From: CAZWHE01 sp964633825
GTDB taxonomy: Bacteria; Planctomycetota; B15-G4; CAYZWU01
DNA: 27,148 nt
Assembly: GCA_964633825.1 (NCBI GenBank)
Contig: CAZWHE010000039.1
Location: 1 to 27,148, forward strand
Direction: 5' to 3'
How positions within the stretch are numbered: the first letter of the stretch is position 1; every line of letters starts with the position of its first letter. Position numbers and translations under genes: made by a program. This document shows positions 1 through 7,428 of this stretch, piece by piece. The notes beneath the pieces are model-generated. The model was not told the DNA's origin. It made no database searches and was given only the letters and a program-made list of their open reading frames with translations.

Positions 1-2
1 AG

Positions 3-509
3 CGCTCACTCGTGACGGCGATTCTCGTGGCGGCCCTTTTCTTTCTCGCTTTCCTCTACACGGGAGCGATAAAAATCTCTCAACGCTCGCTCGACAGCGA
101 AATCGCCACCGTTCAAATGAATCTCAGCGGGATTTCGGGCTCTCCCACCGAACAAAACCTCAAGGCCGAAGTCGCAGGGCTCTCGACCGCGCTCGAGGAA
201 GAGCAGGTCTTCCTTGATTCCGCCGGACAAACGATCTGCTGGCCGGAGCTTCTCGCCTACATCAGCAAGGTCATCCCCGTTGATGTTCGCATTACTTCCA
301 TGGTGCAGAACATCCATGGAGAGCTGGCCATCGAAGGGGAATCCCTCTCGGCCGACTCCGTATATGGTTTTGTCGAACCGCTCAAAGATTCCGATTTCAC
401 GAGCTCAGCCAAGCTGACGAGCCTGAACTCCGACGAAAGCGGCAATGACAGGCTCTTGAAATACAGGATCGATTGCCAATTGAACGCCTTAACCGAAGAG
501 GACGAGTGA
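3..509 (+). CDS. pilN: PilN-like type IV pilus inner-membrane alignment protein (5' partial)
   Basis: The frame is open to the left window edge, so the gene starts outside. The GTG at 12 is not the real start, because it falls at the beginning of the membrane helix (about residues 1-20 from that GTG, AILVAALFFLAFLY), which in PilN follows a short cytoplasmic tail. After the helix comes a heptad-like stretch and then a ferredoxin-fold-like periplasmic part (PVDVRITSMVQNIHGELAIEG), as in the PilN/Fimbrial assembly family. It is followed 4 bp later by a PilO-like gene, then PilP-like and secretin genes, which is the classic pilMNOPQ order. PilN with PilO forms the inner-membrane ring that links the PilM/ATPase platform to the secretin. 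Sequence similarity is modest; the assignment rests largely on topology and gene order. Confidence 0.75.
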   Translation, partial: RSLVTAILVAALFFLAFLYTGAIKISQRSLDSEIATVQMNLSGISGSPTEQNLKAEVAGLSTALEEEQVFLDSAGQTICWPELLAYISKVIPVDVRITSMVQNIHGELAIEGESLSADSVYGFVEPLKDSDFTSSAKLTSLNSDESGNDRLLKYRIDCQLNALTEEDE

Positions 510-513
510 AAAA

Positions 514-1173
514 ATGATCAGACACTTTGCCAAACTGTCGATCCGAGAACACGTGCTCAGCGCCGGGTTTGTGCTGCTGCTGTTCGGTTACCTGTTCGAA
601 GCCGAAATCGTGGAGCCCCATCGGATGCTGCTGAACACGACCAGCGCCAAGCTCGAGGCCAGTCAAAATCTCCTTCAGGAAAAGAACAAGGCCGAAGTTG
701 GACTGGTCGATGCCGGAAAGAAGCACAAGATTCTGCTGGAGCGGGTCGAAACAAGGAACACCCTGTTTTTCTCACCGGAGAGTTTATCGATTTTCTTTGC
801 GGGCCTTGACAACCTGGCCGCATCCGCACAGTGCCACCTCTCGAAAGTCGATTTCCTCTCTGAAGAAAAATTGATCAGGGGAGCAGGTAAAGGAGACGGT
901 TCCCAACAGGCGGAGACGATTCTCGAGACGTCCGGCGCGAACGGCGAAACCGCTATGAGCTCGAGGAATTTGTCGAAGATACGCATCCGGCTTATCATGG
1001 AGAGTGGATATTCAGGCATCAGGCGCTTCGTCGAACTGATCGGATCGCGGGATGAATTCATCAATGTGGGCGAAGTGAGATTGGAGATCGTTTCGCAGAA
1101 CGACTCCGAGCTTCACGCGAGCATCGTCATCACGCTGTTTGTTTTGGAAAATACCATTGGGAAGGAATCATGA
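514..1173 (+). CDS. pilO: PilO-like type IV pilus inner-membrane protein
   Basis: A 219-residue protein with a short N-terminal tail, one membrane helix at about residues 14-30 (LSAGFVLLLFGYLFEAEIV), a coiled-coil segment to about residue 80 and a C-terminal periplasmic domain with the PilO-like pattern of a YSGIRRFVELI helix followed by a beta strand. PilO pairs with PilN and binds PilP in the pilus alignment subcomplex. The ATG lies 4 bp after the upstream stop, and its own TGA overlaps the next ATG (ATGA at 1170-1173), implying translational coupling. The insert at about residues 120-150 (rich in G, S, E and T) is longer than in typical PilO. A GspM-like protein of a type II system is the main alternative. 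Confidence 0.72.
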   Translation: MIRHFAKLSIREHVLSAGFVLLLFGYLFEAEIVEPHRMLLNTTSAKLEASQNLLQEKNKAEVGLVDAGKKHKILLERVETRNTLFFSPESLSIFFAGLDNLAASAQCHLSKVDFLSEEKLIRGAGKGDGSQQAETILETSGANGETAMSSRNLSKIRIRLIMESGYSGIRRFVELIGSRDEFINVGEVRLEIVSQNDSELHASIVITLFVLENTIGKES

Positions 1174-1775
1174 AAAAAACCATTTTACACCAAAAGGTTT
1201 TAACCGGAATCTTCCTCCTCTCGGGTCTGGCGGCGGTTTTCGGGCCGTTGAATGCCAACGGGCAGACAGCCTTCGGGCAGACAGCCAACGGGCAGACAGC
1301 CAACGGGCAGACAGCCAACGGGCAGACAGCCAACGGGCAGTCAGCCAACGGGCAGATAGCCTTCGGGCAGCAGGAACCCCGGCAAGAACCACCAATGGAT
1401 CCGCATTCGCATCAGGCCACGAGAACCGATACCGCTCTTCCGCCCATCCCGGTGAGCCGCGGTCGGTCCAATCCTTTTGCACCGATCGAAAAGCGGACAG
1501 AAGCAAAACCGGCGTGGATGATCCAGGCGTTCAACCAACAGAACAGGCGAAATTCCGCTCAAGACCTTGCCGCATTCCGCCTCAGCGGAATCGTGTGGTC
1601 CCGGCAGCTGTCTCAGGCTCTCATCAACGACACCCTTGTCGGAATCGGAGACAGAATCGGAGGATGGACGGTTGTAAGCATCGAAAAGGACCGGGTAATT
1701 CTCAAGAACGGAAACAGGACGGAAATGATGAAAATCAAACCCGCCCATTCCGTCTGGCAACCGAATCAAAAGTGA
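1170..1775 (+). CDS. pilP: PilP-like pilus assembly protein with pentapeptide-repeat linker
   Basis: A 201-residue protein. An N-terminal signal or anchor sequence (about residues 10-28) leads into an imperfect pentapeptide repeat of the type NGQTA/FGQTA (about residues 30-69). A proline-rich stretch follows, then the conserved PilP/GspC-type module: the SNPFAP motif near residue 110, then strands with FRLSGIVW, ALINDTLVGIGDRIGGWTVV and VILKNGN. In PilP this beta domain contacts the secretin N0/N1 region and PilNO. No lipobox cysteine is visible, so unlike classical PilP it is probably not a lipoprotein. The start overlaps the pilO stop; the stop lies 19 bp before the secretin gene. The repeat segment is the odd feature, because it looks like a variable-length tandem array inside a structural linker. 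Confidence 0.75.
   Translation: MKKTILHQKVLTGIFLLSGLAAVFGPLNANGQTAFGQTANGQTANGQTANGQTANGQSANGQIAFGQQEPRQEPPMDPHSHQATRTDTALPPIPVSRGRSNPFAPIEKRTEAKPAWMIQAFNQQNRRNSAQDLAAFRLSGIVWSRQLSQALINDTLVGIGDRIGGWTVVSIEKDRVILKNGNRTEMMKIKPAHSVWQPNQK
1257..1376 (+). repeat. 15-bp tandem repeat (minisatellite) inside the PilP-like gene
   Basis: Eight head-to-tail 15-bp units start at 1257, 1272, 1287, 1302, 1317, 1332, 1347 and 1362. The consensus is aacgggcagacagcc, with ttc for aac in units 2 and 8 and single-base changes in units 6 and 7. The last unit decays after ttcgggcag. Being a multiple of three, the array encodes [NF]GQ[TSI]A repeats and can gain or lose units without breaking the frame. The near-identity of units 3-5 suggests recent slippage or unequal exchange. 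Confidence 0.95.
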
Positions 1776-1794
1776 GTGATCGGGGAGTAATGCG

Positions 1795-3255
1795 ATGAAA
1801 CTTGACAATGGTTATCGGGTGCTCTTCAAAACAGCCTTGTTTTTGCTGTTCCTTTATTCGAGCCCGATCGATCTTTCCGCTCAGGAAAGCGCGTCCGAAA
1901 CACCAAAAGCCGCAGAGGAAGAGGCCCTTGTTTCGGTCGACATCGTCGACGGCAACGTGCGCGAAGTGCTTCGCGGGCTCGCCAACCAGGCCGGCACCAA
2001 TGTAGCCATTACAGAGGCCGTCACCGGAAGAATCACCGTGAGCCTCAGGAACGTCCGCTGGGAAGCCGCATTCGACACCGTCGTTAAAACCGCCGGTCTC
2101 GTCTGCAAACGGCAGGCCGATTTGGTTACGGTGATGACGCCCCCGGAAGCAGGAACGGCCGGATGGGAGGACGAATCCGGTATTTTCAAAACAAAAGTCA
2201 TTGCTTTCGAGTTTGTCGAAGCCAAGGCTCTGCAAGAGGCCTTCAAAGCGCTCCTCAGCCCCGACGGGCAACTGACGATCGAGGAAAAAACAAACTCCCT
2301 GATCATTTCGGACACGGAAAGAAACATCAATAAACTGGTTTCACTCGCGGGCGAGATCGACATCATGCCTCGCAAAATCCTGATCGAGGTTCTCATGGCC
2401 GATATGGTGCTGAACGACGAAAAAGATCTCGGCGTCAACTGGTCGCTCGGCAAAACCAGCGCCTCCACCAGCCTCGATTTCGCCCAAGACCTCGTCGACA
2501 CGGCCGGCGACGGCGGCACCGTGACCTACAACCTGCTGCGCGGAAACTGGTCATATTCATATTTCATCCGCGCCCTCGAGCGGGTCGAGAAGGCGCGCAT
2601 CCTGGCCACGCCGAAGATACTCGTTCTCAGCGGAGAGGAAGCGTCGATCGAAACGATCGAAGAAATTCCTTACCAGGAGCTGACGGAAACGAGCGCCGGC
2701 GGCCAGATCGGTACGACGGCTTTCAAGGAGGCGGGCGTGAAGCTCCATGTGACGCCCAAAATCATAAAAGACGGGCGCATTCACCTGACGATTCTGGCCG
2801 AGCAGAGCGCATCCACCGGAGAGAGCATCAACGATGTTCCCATTATCAACACGCGCAAGGCCGACACGACGCTCCTGCTCAACGAAGGGGAAACGCTCGT
2901 GATCGGCGGCCTGAGGCGGGAGGAAAAATCCAAGACGATCAGCCAGGTTCCCCTCTTGGGCGACATTCCGGTTTTGGGCGCCTTTTTCAGATACACGAAC
3001 GAAGTCGTCGAAAACAGGGACCTGGTCATTTTCCTGACCCCCCGCCTCTTTGAGGAGCAGAAGTTCTCCAAAGGAGAACGGAAGATTCTGGTTGATGGAG
3101 GTTATCTCGAAAAACTGCCCTCCGAAATAATGAAGGAACGGATCCATGAAATGGCAAAAGATGTTGAACAGGGGAATGTTATTGGTATTCGTCATCGCCT
3201 TGGTGACCTGCGCAGCCGGCTGCAAAACAATCAATCGGAAACAGACGGGCGCTGA
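1795..3255 (+). CDS. pilQ: PilQ-like outer-membrane secretin
   Basis: A 486-residue secretin. It has a signal peptide (about 1-29, ending LSAQ), then a secretin/TonB short N-terminal (STN) domain at about 47-115 (VDIVDGNVREVLRGLANQAG). An N1/KH-like domain spans about 133-200 (FEFVEAKALQEAFKALL, NSLIISDTERNINKLVSL). The secretin core runs from about 200 to 418, with ATPKILVLSGEEA, VTPKIIKDGRIHL and the signature VPLLGDIPVLGAFF near 385-398. A charged tail of about 65 residues follows, perhaps a pilotin-binding region. The protein forms the multimeric outer-membrane gate for the pilus. It is shorter than proteobacterial PilQ (about 700 residues) and lacks the AMIN domains that bind peptidoglycan. 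Gene order after PilNOP favours PilQ over GspD. Confidence 0.9.
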   Translation: MKLDNGYRVLFKTALFLLFLYSSPIDLSAQESASETPKAAEEEALVSVDIVDGNVREVLRGLANQAGTNVAITEAVTGRITVSLRNVRWEAAFDTVVKTAGLVCKRQADLVTVMTPPEAGTAGWEDESGIFKTKVIAFEFVEAKALQEAFKALLSPDGQLTIEEKTNSLIISDTERNINKLVSLAGEIDIMPRKILIEVLMADMVLNDEKDLGVNWSLGKTSASTSLDFAQDLVDTAGDGGTVTYNLLRGNWSYSYFIRALERVEKARILATPKILVLSGEEASIETIEEIPYQELTETSAGGQIGTTAFKEAGVKLHVTPKIIKDGRIHLTILAEQSASTGESINDVPIINTRKADTTLLLNEGETLVIGGLRREEKSKTISQVPLLGDIPVLGAFFRYTNEVVENRDLVIFLTPRLFEEQKFSKGERKILVDGGYLEKLPSEIMKERIHEMAKDVEQGNVIGIRHRLGDLRSRLQNNQSETDGR

Positions 3256-3409
3256 TAACAATCCCGACCGGATCGAGATCATCAAAAAAGGGGAACCGGC
3301 GACTGACGACGGTTTCTGGATGAGCAGGGAGACCTTTCTGATGCTCTACGAAGCCGCCGAGAGATCGGGCGCTTTCGAGATCAAGCCGGCGGCTCCTGCC
3401 GGGCCTTAG
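3146..3409 (+). CDS. Small lipoprotein overlapping the secretin gene
   Basis: An 87-residue product whose first 110 bp overlap the end of the secretin gene in another frame. The start is supported by GAAGGA at 3132-3137, 8 bp upstream. Residues 10-26 form a hydrophobic signal ending in CAAGC, a plausible lipobox with Cys26 as the lipidated residue. The mature part is about 60 residues, charged, with one predicted helix (SRETFLMLYEAAERSG) and a Pro/Ala-rich end. I do not recognise a family. Its position directly after a secretin suggests a pilotin-like or secretin-associated lipoprotein, but this is inference from location only. It ends 29 bp before the convergent gene's stop codon. Confidence 0.7.
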   Translation: MKWQKMLNRGMLLVFVIALVTCAAGCKTINRKQTGADNNPDRIEIIKKGEPATDDGFWMSRETFLMLYEAAERSGAFEIKPAAPAGP

Positions 3410-3438
3410 AATAACGGGACCCATCGGGCCGGCCCTTT

Positions 3439-4647
3439 TCAGAGCTTGACGCGGGAGAGCGCAATCAGGGCGAACGCCGTTCCGTATGCCTTGTGGTAGT
3501 TGTAGAGAGGATAGTCCCAGAACGAACCATCCGGCTGGCGGCAGAACATCACCGCATCGAAGAGCGGTTTCATATAGAGCGCCCGGCTCTTCTCGGGCAG
3601 GTCCTCGAGAATGTACGACGCGTAAGCCATTCCGAAGAGATAGAAGTAGCCCGAAATCGCGTACCACGATTCATGGGGAACGGGGCGGCGCACCCCGATC
3701 TTCTGGAAGCGGATATGGCGCACGAGAAGATCGTCAAGCGCCCCGCTTCGCGCTTTCACCGGGATATCCCGGCCAAAAAGCGAGAGCGCATACTGACAAC
3801 AGGGCGTCCGGCAGGCTGAACCCTTGATCCTGTTGACGGAATGCATGGGCCTGAGCCTGAGGTGCTCGCCGTAGGAGTAAGATCCCTCCTGCGTCTTTTG
3901 GGACGCCACGCTCCGAACGGCCCGGGCGATCATTCGCTCCGGAATCTCGATGCCGGCGCGTTTCATACGGTCGATACCGACCAGAATCGACGACGTGGTG
4001 AAGCTCGCCGAAGATCCCGCGGGCCGGTAGGTTTTGATTCTCAAGCTGAGGTACCCCCACCCGCCGTCGAGGCCTTGATATTTTCCGAGCTTCTCGACGA
4101 GCCGGCGGCAGGCCGAGCGGATCCGGCCCGCCCTGGGATCTTCGGGATGGGCCAGGAGCCATTCGCCGAAACACTGCGATGTGTACCCGAAAGCCCAGAC
4201 CGAGTAATGCTCGATGCCGCGGGGCCGTTTGACATTGTAAGCCTCGAGCAGGTAGTCGATTCCCCTGTCCGCGGCCCTGCGGCCCGCATCGGTTTTGTGC
4301 GGGGAGTTTTCGAGGGCGATCACACAGAGCGCCGACGTGGCAACGCGAAATGCGTTGTGGGAGCCCGGCACCCAGCACAAAACCTCGTAAGGCCTCGCGG
4401 TGTGGTGCGAACCCCATCCCCCGTCCTCTTGCTGGTGAGTTACGAGCCAGGCGACGGCGCCTTCAACGGCATCATCAAAGAGAGGCAAAGAAGTATCGCT
4501 GGAACGGGCCGGGGAAATGAAAAATCCGGCAAGCATAAACAAGACGAAAAAACCGGCCCGGCGGACACGCCCCCTCTTCCGCCGGCAGGACCTTTCCGGC
4601 TCCCGAGCGATAAGCCCGGAATGTCCGCTCATTCTCACGGAGCGCAC
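3439..4647 (-). CDS. Secreted prenyltransferase/squalene-cyclase-type toroid repeat protein
   Basis: A 402-residue protein with a basic N-terminus and a hydrophobic signal or anchor segment at about 31-47, ending in SPARSS, so it is probably exported. The rest consists of alpha/alpha-barrel repeats with QW-like motifs: QQEDGGWG near 72, QGLDGGWGYL near 191, a degenerate one near 250 (SQKTQEGSYSYG) and QPDGSFWDYP near 371. The catalytic DxDD of squalene-hopene cyclases is not seen, so an enzymatic cyclase role is unlikely. A binding or scaffold role is possible. The start overlaps the 3' end of the upstream adaptor gene by 13 bp, so the two are probably co-transcribed. A second ATG five codons in is an alternative start. 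Confidence 0.75.
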   Translation of the reverse strand: MRSVRMSGHSGLIAREPERSCRRKRGRVRRAGFFVLFMLAGFFISPARSSDTSLPLFDDAVEGAVAWLVTHQQEDGGWGSHHTARPYEVLCWVPGSHNAFRVATSALCVIALENSPHKTDAGRRAADRGIDYLLEAYNVKRPRGIEHYSVWAFGYTSQCFGEWLLAHPEDPRAGRIRSACRRLVEKLGKYQGLDGGWGYLSLRIKTYRPAGSSASFTTSSILVGIDRMKRAGIEIPERMIARAVRSVASQKTQEGSYSYGEHLRLRPMHSVNRIKGSACRTPCCQYALSLFGRDIPVKARSGALDDLLVRHIRFQKIGVRRPVPHESWYAISGYFYLFGMAYASYILEDLPEKSRALYMKPLFDAVMFCRQPDGSFWDYPLYNYHKAYGTAFALIALSRVKL

Positions 4648-6071
4648 AGCAGCACCCTCCCCTTTTCAACGAGATCGCCGTAAACCACGACTTCACCGCC
4701 GCCGGACGGGCCGAGCTCCAAGCCGACCCGCTTGAACTCACCGCTCTTTGGATCAGCCATCCAGCAGTGAGCGTCCTTGCCCCTGCCGAAAACAGCGGTT
4801 TCGGGCAGAACGAAGACGTTGTGGAGCTCTTGGAGCACAAATTTCACGCCGGCGCGCATGCCGGCGGCAACGCCGGGGACGGGGCTTTCGAGACGGACGG
4901 CGGCTTCGTAAGCGTTCTCTCCGGCCGCTGCGCTCCCCGGTGACGGGAAACGATCAACGTGCAGCGTTCCCATAAGGGTCGGTTCCGGAGCGGCCATGGA
5001 ACTGACACAGGCCGCCATACCGATGCGATACGAGCCGAGCTTCGGCTCGGGCACGTCGACGGCCACCTCGAACCGGTCCGGATCGGCAACGGAAAAGAGG
5101 GCCTTGCGTGTCGCGGCGCGGCCGCCCCGCCGACAGCGCGGCGCCGCCCGGCCCGGGCGGTAGTCTTCGGCCGATCCGTGGAGCAGAACACCCGGCCGGG
5201 TTGCGCGCAGCGTCATGAGCCCTCGGTCCCGCAGCAGGCGCTCGAGCTTTTCCCGCTGGTCCTTCAAAGAGAGCCCGGCTTTGTCGATGCCGTCTTTCCT
5301 CGTGCGGCTTTCGATCTCCTGCGTTTTCACCAGGTGATCCAGGGCGCGTTCCCGGGCCATAACAGATCGGCGTTTCTCGTCGGTCTGGAGAGGTTCGGTG
5401 AAGCCCGCGGCATACCCGCGCTGGTCGGCTCGGATCTTCTCCGATTTGATCGATAGGGCGAGATTGCGGCGCGCCCTCTTGAGCACGATCTCCTCGGTGG
5501 CGTCGGTGAGCTCGTCGTCGCGGTACATGGCTTCGAGCTGGGCCAGCTCGTCTTCCTGATCCTCGATGCTGCTCTCGAGATATCTCTGCCGCAGCTCGGC
5601 ATTGCGCGCCGCGAACTCGAGCTCGTACTCTTCCCATCCCTTCAGGGAGCGGCGCGCATTCTCCAGCCCGGCGCGCGCGTCTTCGATGCTTTCCCCGGCC
5701 GACTTTTCCGCAAGGACCGCGCGGGCGAGAGCATTTTTGAGCGCCAGCTCGGCTGAACGCACCGCCCGCTCGGCCTGTTCGATATGGCGGTCGATGGAGC
5801 GCGGGCAGAACCGGGCGATCACGTCGTTGTCTCCCACAGGCGTGCCGTGCGGCAGAACCTCGAGGAAGAGCCATTCGCCCGCGTATTCCTCGGGCCAGAT
5901 CTCGATCTCATCGAAGACCGTGGGAACAAAGGTACCCCTTCGGGTCGCCTCCTCGGTGAAATCGCGCCTCTCGGCAACGACGCTTTCGGGCGCTTTCTTC
6001 GCAGCCTCGTCCTGGGCCGCCGCCGCCGACAGGGCCGCAATGGTCATGATAAGAACAAGATGGAAGCGCAT
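4635..6071 (-). CDS. HlyD/RND-type periplasmic adaptor (membrane fusion) protein
   Basis: A 478-residue protein. I chose the ATG at 6071 over a more upstream in-frame ATG at 6191 because it has a good AAGGAG-type ribosome site just upstream and opens a clean signal peptide (MRFHLVLIMTIAALSAAAAQ). A beta/lipoyl-like segment is followed by a very long charged coiled coil (about residues 90-290). A return strand (LRATRPGVLLHG) and a beta-barrel module (KALFSVADPDRFEVAVDVPEP, GMRAGVKFVL, NVFVLPETAVF) complete the fold. Adaptors of this kind connect an inner-membrane pump to an outer-membrane channel or stabilise ABC exporters. No transporter is present in the window; the partner is the secreted toroid-repeat gene downstream. 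The region before the barrel (about 310-325) is unusually Arg/Gly/Cys-rich. Confidence 0.8.
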   Translation of the reverse strand: MRFHLVLIMTIAALSAAAAQDEAAKKAPESVVAERRDFTEEATRRGTFVPTVFDEIEIWPEEYAGEWLFLEVLPHGTPVGDNDVIARFCPRSIDRHIEQAERAVRSAELALKNALARAVLAEKSAGESIEDARAGLENARRSLKGWEEYELEFAARNAELRQRYLESSIEDQEDELAQLEAMYRDDELTDATEEIVLKRARRNLALSIKSEKIRADQRGYAAGFTEPLQTDEKRRSVMARERALDHLVKTQEIESRTRKDGIDKAGLSLKDQREKLERLLRDRGLMTLRATRPGVLLHGSAEDYRPGRAAPRCRRGGRAATRKALFSVADPDRFEVAVDVPEPKLGSYRIGMAACVSSMAAPEPTLMGTLHVDRFPSPGSAAAGENAYEAAVRLESPVPGVAAGMRAGVKFVLQELHNVFVLPETAVFGRGKDAHCWMADPKSGEFKRVGLELGPSGGGEVVVYGDLVEKGRVLLCAP

Positions 6072-6175
6072 GAGAATCTCCTTCCTCTCCTCAGTGATTC
6101 GGGAGAGTTTGATCAGCCGATGCGGAATATCGCTGAATCTGCGGTTCCGGACAACACCGGCCGCGACGCAGACGC

Positions 6176-6203
6176 TTGAAACTGATATCATGATATCTTC
6201 AAT
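6176..6203. promoter_or_regulatory. Palindromic operator candidate in divergent intergenic region
   Basis: A perfect 14-bp palindrome, GATATCATGATATC (6184-6197), sits in the 199-bp gap between the divergent adaptor and metallo-hydrolase genes. It is flanked by TTGAA on the left (6176-6180) and TTCAA on the right (6198-6202), which lie 3 and 0 bp from the palindrome. On the plus strand TTGAAA (6176-6181), a 16-bp spacer and TTCAAT (6198-6203) could be a sigma70-type promoter with the palindrome in the spacer. The palindrome is seen directly; operator and promoter function are inferred. Confidence 0.35.
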
Positions 6204-6270
6204 CGCAGCCGCGAAGCAACATCCCTTCGCATTGGCAACGAGGTCCCGTCGTTTTTGGAGTCCCCGTCAT

Positions 6271-7224
6271 ATGTGCCTGAAGATCATCGCCCTCCTCCTC
6301 TTAACGATCTGTGCGATAACGGCGGGCTCATGCAGCCTGCATGTGGGAGCGAAAAAAAAGAATCCCCGGCTCATCGTCCTCGGTATTGCCCAGGACGGAG
6401 GAATTCCCCAGGCAGGCACGAAGGAGCATGAGGGCTGGAACGATCCCGCCTTCAGGCGCCTCGTCGTCTCCCTCGCCGTTGTCGACCCGAAAACGTCCCA
6501 ACGATGGCTCATCGACGCCACGCCCGATTTTCGGGACCAGCTGCATCGGCTCGACGCTCTCTTTCCCGTGGACGGGAAGCCCGGTCTCGACGGAATCTTT
6601 CTCACCCATGCCCATATGGGGCACTACACCGGCCTGATGCATCTCGGCCATGAAGCGATGGGCGCCCGGGGAGTTCCTGTCCATGTCATGCCCCGCATGG
6701 GCGAATACCTGAGCAGCAATGGACCCTGGGACCAGCTCGTCCGGTACGGAAACATCGTTCTCGATCCGCTCGAAGACGGCAAGCCGGCCCGGCTGAACGA
6801 CCGCATCACGATCACGCCTTTTAAAGTGCCCCACCGCCAGGAGTATTCCGAGGTCGTAGGATTCAAGATCGACGGACCGGCCCGATCCGTTCTCTTCATT
6901 CCCGACATCGATGCATGGGAGGAGTGGGACGAGGCCGGAACCCGGATCGAGGACGCGATCGCAGCGGTGGATGTCGCCTTTCTGGACGGCACGTTCTTCT
7001 CGGAGAACGAGATACCGGGTCGAGACATCTCTTCCTTCCCCCACCCATTGATCACTCACAGCATGCGCCGGCTGAAAACGCTGCCGCCAAACGAGCGAAG
7101 CAAGGTTCGGTTCATACACTTCAATCACACCAATCCCGCCATCCATGCGGAGAGCGAGGCGCGACGAGCGATCGAAAAAAGCGGTTTCGGGGTTGCCGAG
7201 GAGATGGAGCACGTCGATCTTTAG
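6271..7224 (+). CDS. PqqB-like metallo-beta-lactamase-fold hydrolase, lipoprotein
   Basis: A 317-residue protein. The ATG at 6271 opens a signal with a lipobox-like AGSC (Cys21). The core resembles the PqqB branch of the MBL fold: GIAQDGGIPQ near 38-47, IDATPDFRDQL near 81-91, and the metal motif THAHMGH (His113, His115, His118). In that motif Gly replaces the usual Asp of HxHxDH. PHRQEY and IPDIDAW supply further ligands, and NHTNPA lies near the end. No other pqq gene is nearby and the protein is a predicted lipoprotein, so PQQ synthesis is unlikely; it is better called a PqqB-like hydrolase of unknown substrate. An in-frame ATG at 6190 would add 27 residues before the signal and is less likely. 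The stop codon TAG shares two bases with the inverted-repeat element. Confidence 0.8.
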   Translation: MCLKIIALLLLTICAITAGSCSLHVGAKKKNPRLIVLGIAQDGGIPQAGTKEHEGWNDPAFRRLVVSLAVVDPKTSQRWLIDATPDFRDQLHRLDALFPVDGKPGLDGIFLTHAHMGHYTGLMHLGHEAMGARGVPVHVMPRMGEYLSSNGPWDQLVRYGNIVLDPLEDGKPARLNDRITITPFKVPHRQEYSEVVGFKIDGPARSVLFIPDIDAWEEWDEAGTRIEDAIAAVDVAFLDGTFFSENEIPGRDISSFPHPLITHSMRRLKTLPPNERSKVRFIHFNHTNPAIHAESEARRAIEKSGFGVAEEMEHVDL

Positions 7225-7428
7225 GGGGACACAATACGCGGTAACCCGTAGCCGCGGGCTTTTTCCGTAAATAAAGAAGGCCCGTCAAGGTCACGGACGC
7301 AGGGGGTCTGCGAACATAATCTGCAGGCTTTGCGAGGACTTGTTCGCAGACCCCCTGCGTCCATGATCCCTGGCGAGCCCTCTTCAGATGAAAAAAACGC
7401 TACGGGTTACCGCGTATTGTGTCCCCCT
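7223..7428. repeat. 206-bp nested inverted-repeat element (MITE/REP-like hairpin)
   Basis: Outer arms at 7223-7251 and 7400-7428 are perfect 29-bp inverted copies beginning AGGGGGACACAATACGCG. Inner arms at 7295-7316 and 7341-7362 are perfect 22-bp inverted copies, beginning GGACGCAGGGGG on the left, separated by a 24-bp loop. The outer and inner pairs are centred within 3 bp of each other, and imperfect pairing extends between them, so the whole segment can fold into one long hairpin. It has no coding capacity of its own. It lies between two convergent genes and may act as a bidirectional terminator. A non-autonomous mobile element, perhaps of the kind moved by REP-associated tyrosine transposases, is my inference. 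Confidence 0.85.

Noticed and set aside
1139..1798. An alternative plus-strand frame through the minisatellite giving RADSQ repeats
   Set aside because: The repeat unit has no stop in several frames. The PilP frame has the NPFAP motif, the pilO overlap and the correct downstream spacing; the alternative has none.
3426..3439. GGGCCGGCCC followed by TTTT between two convergent genes, as a terminator
   Set aside because: The palindrome can form only a three-pair stem with a four-base loop, too weak for a confident intrinsic terminator.
5566..6270. A long in-frame 5' extension of the PqqB-like gene
   Set aside because: It runs antisense through the adaptor gene, has Ser/Arg-rich composition, and would bury the lipoprotein signal that starts at 6271.
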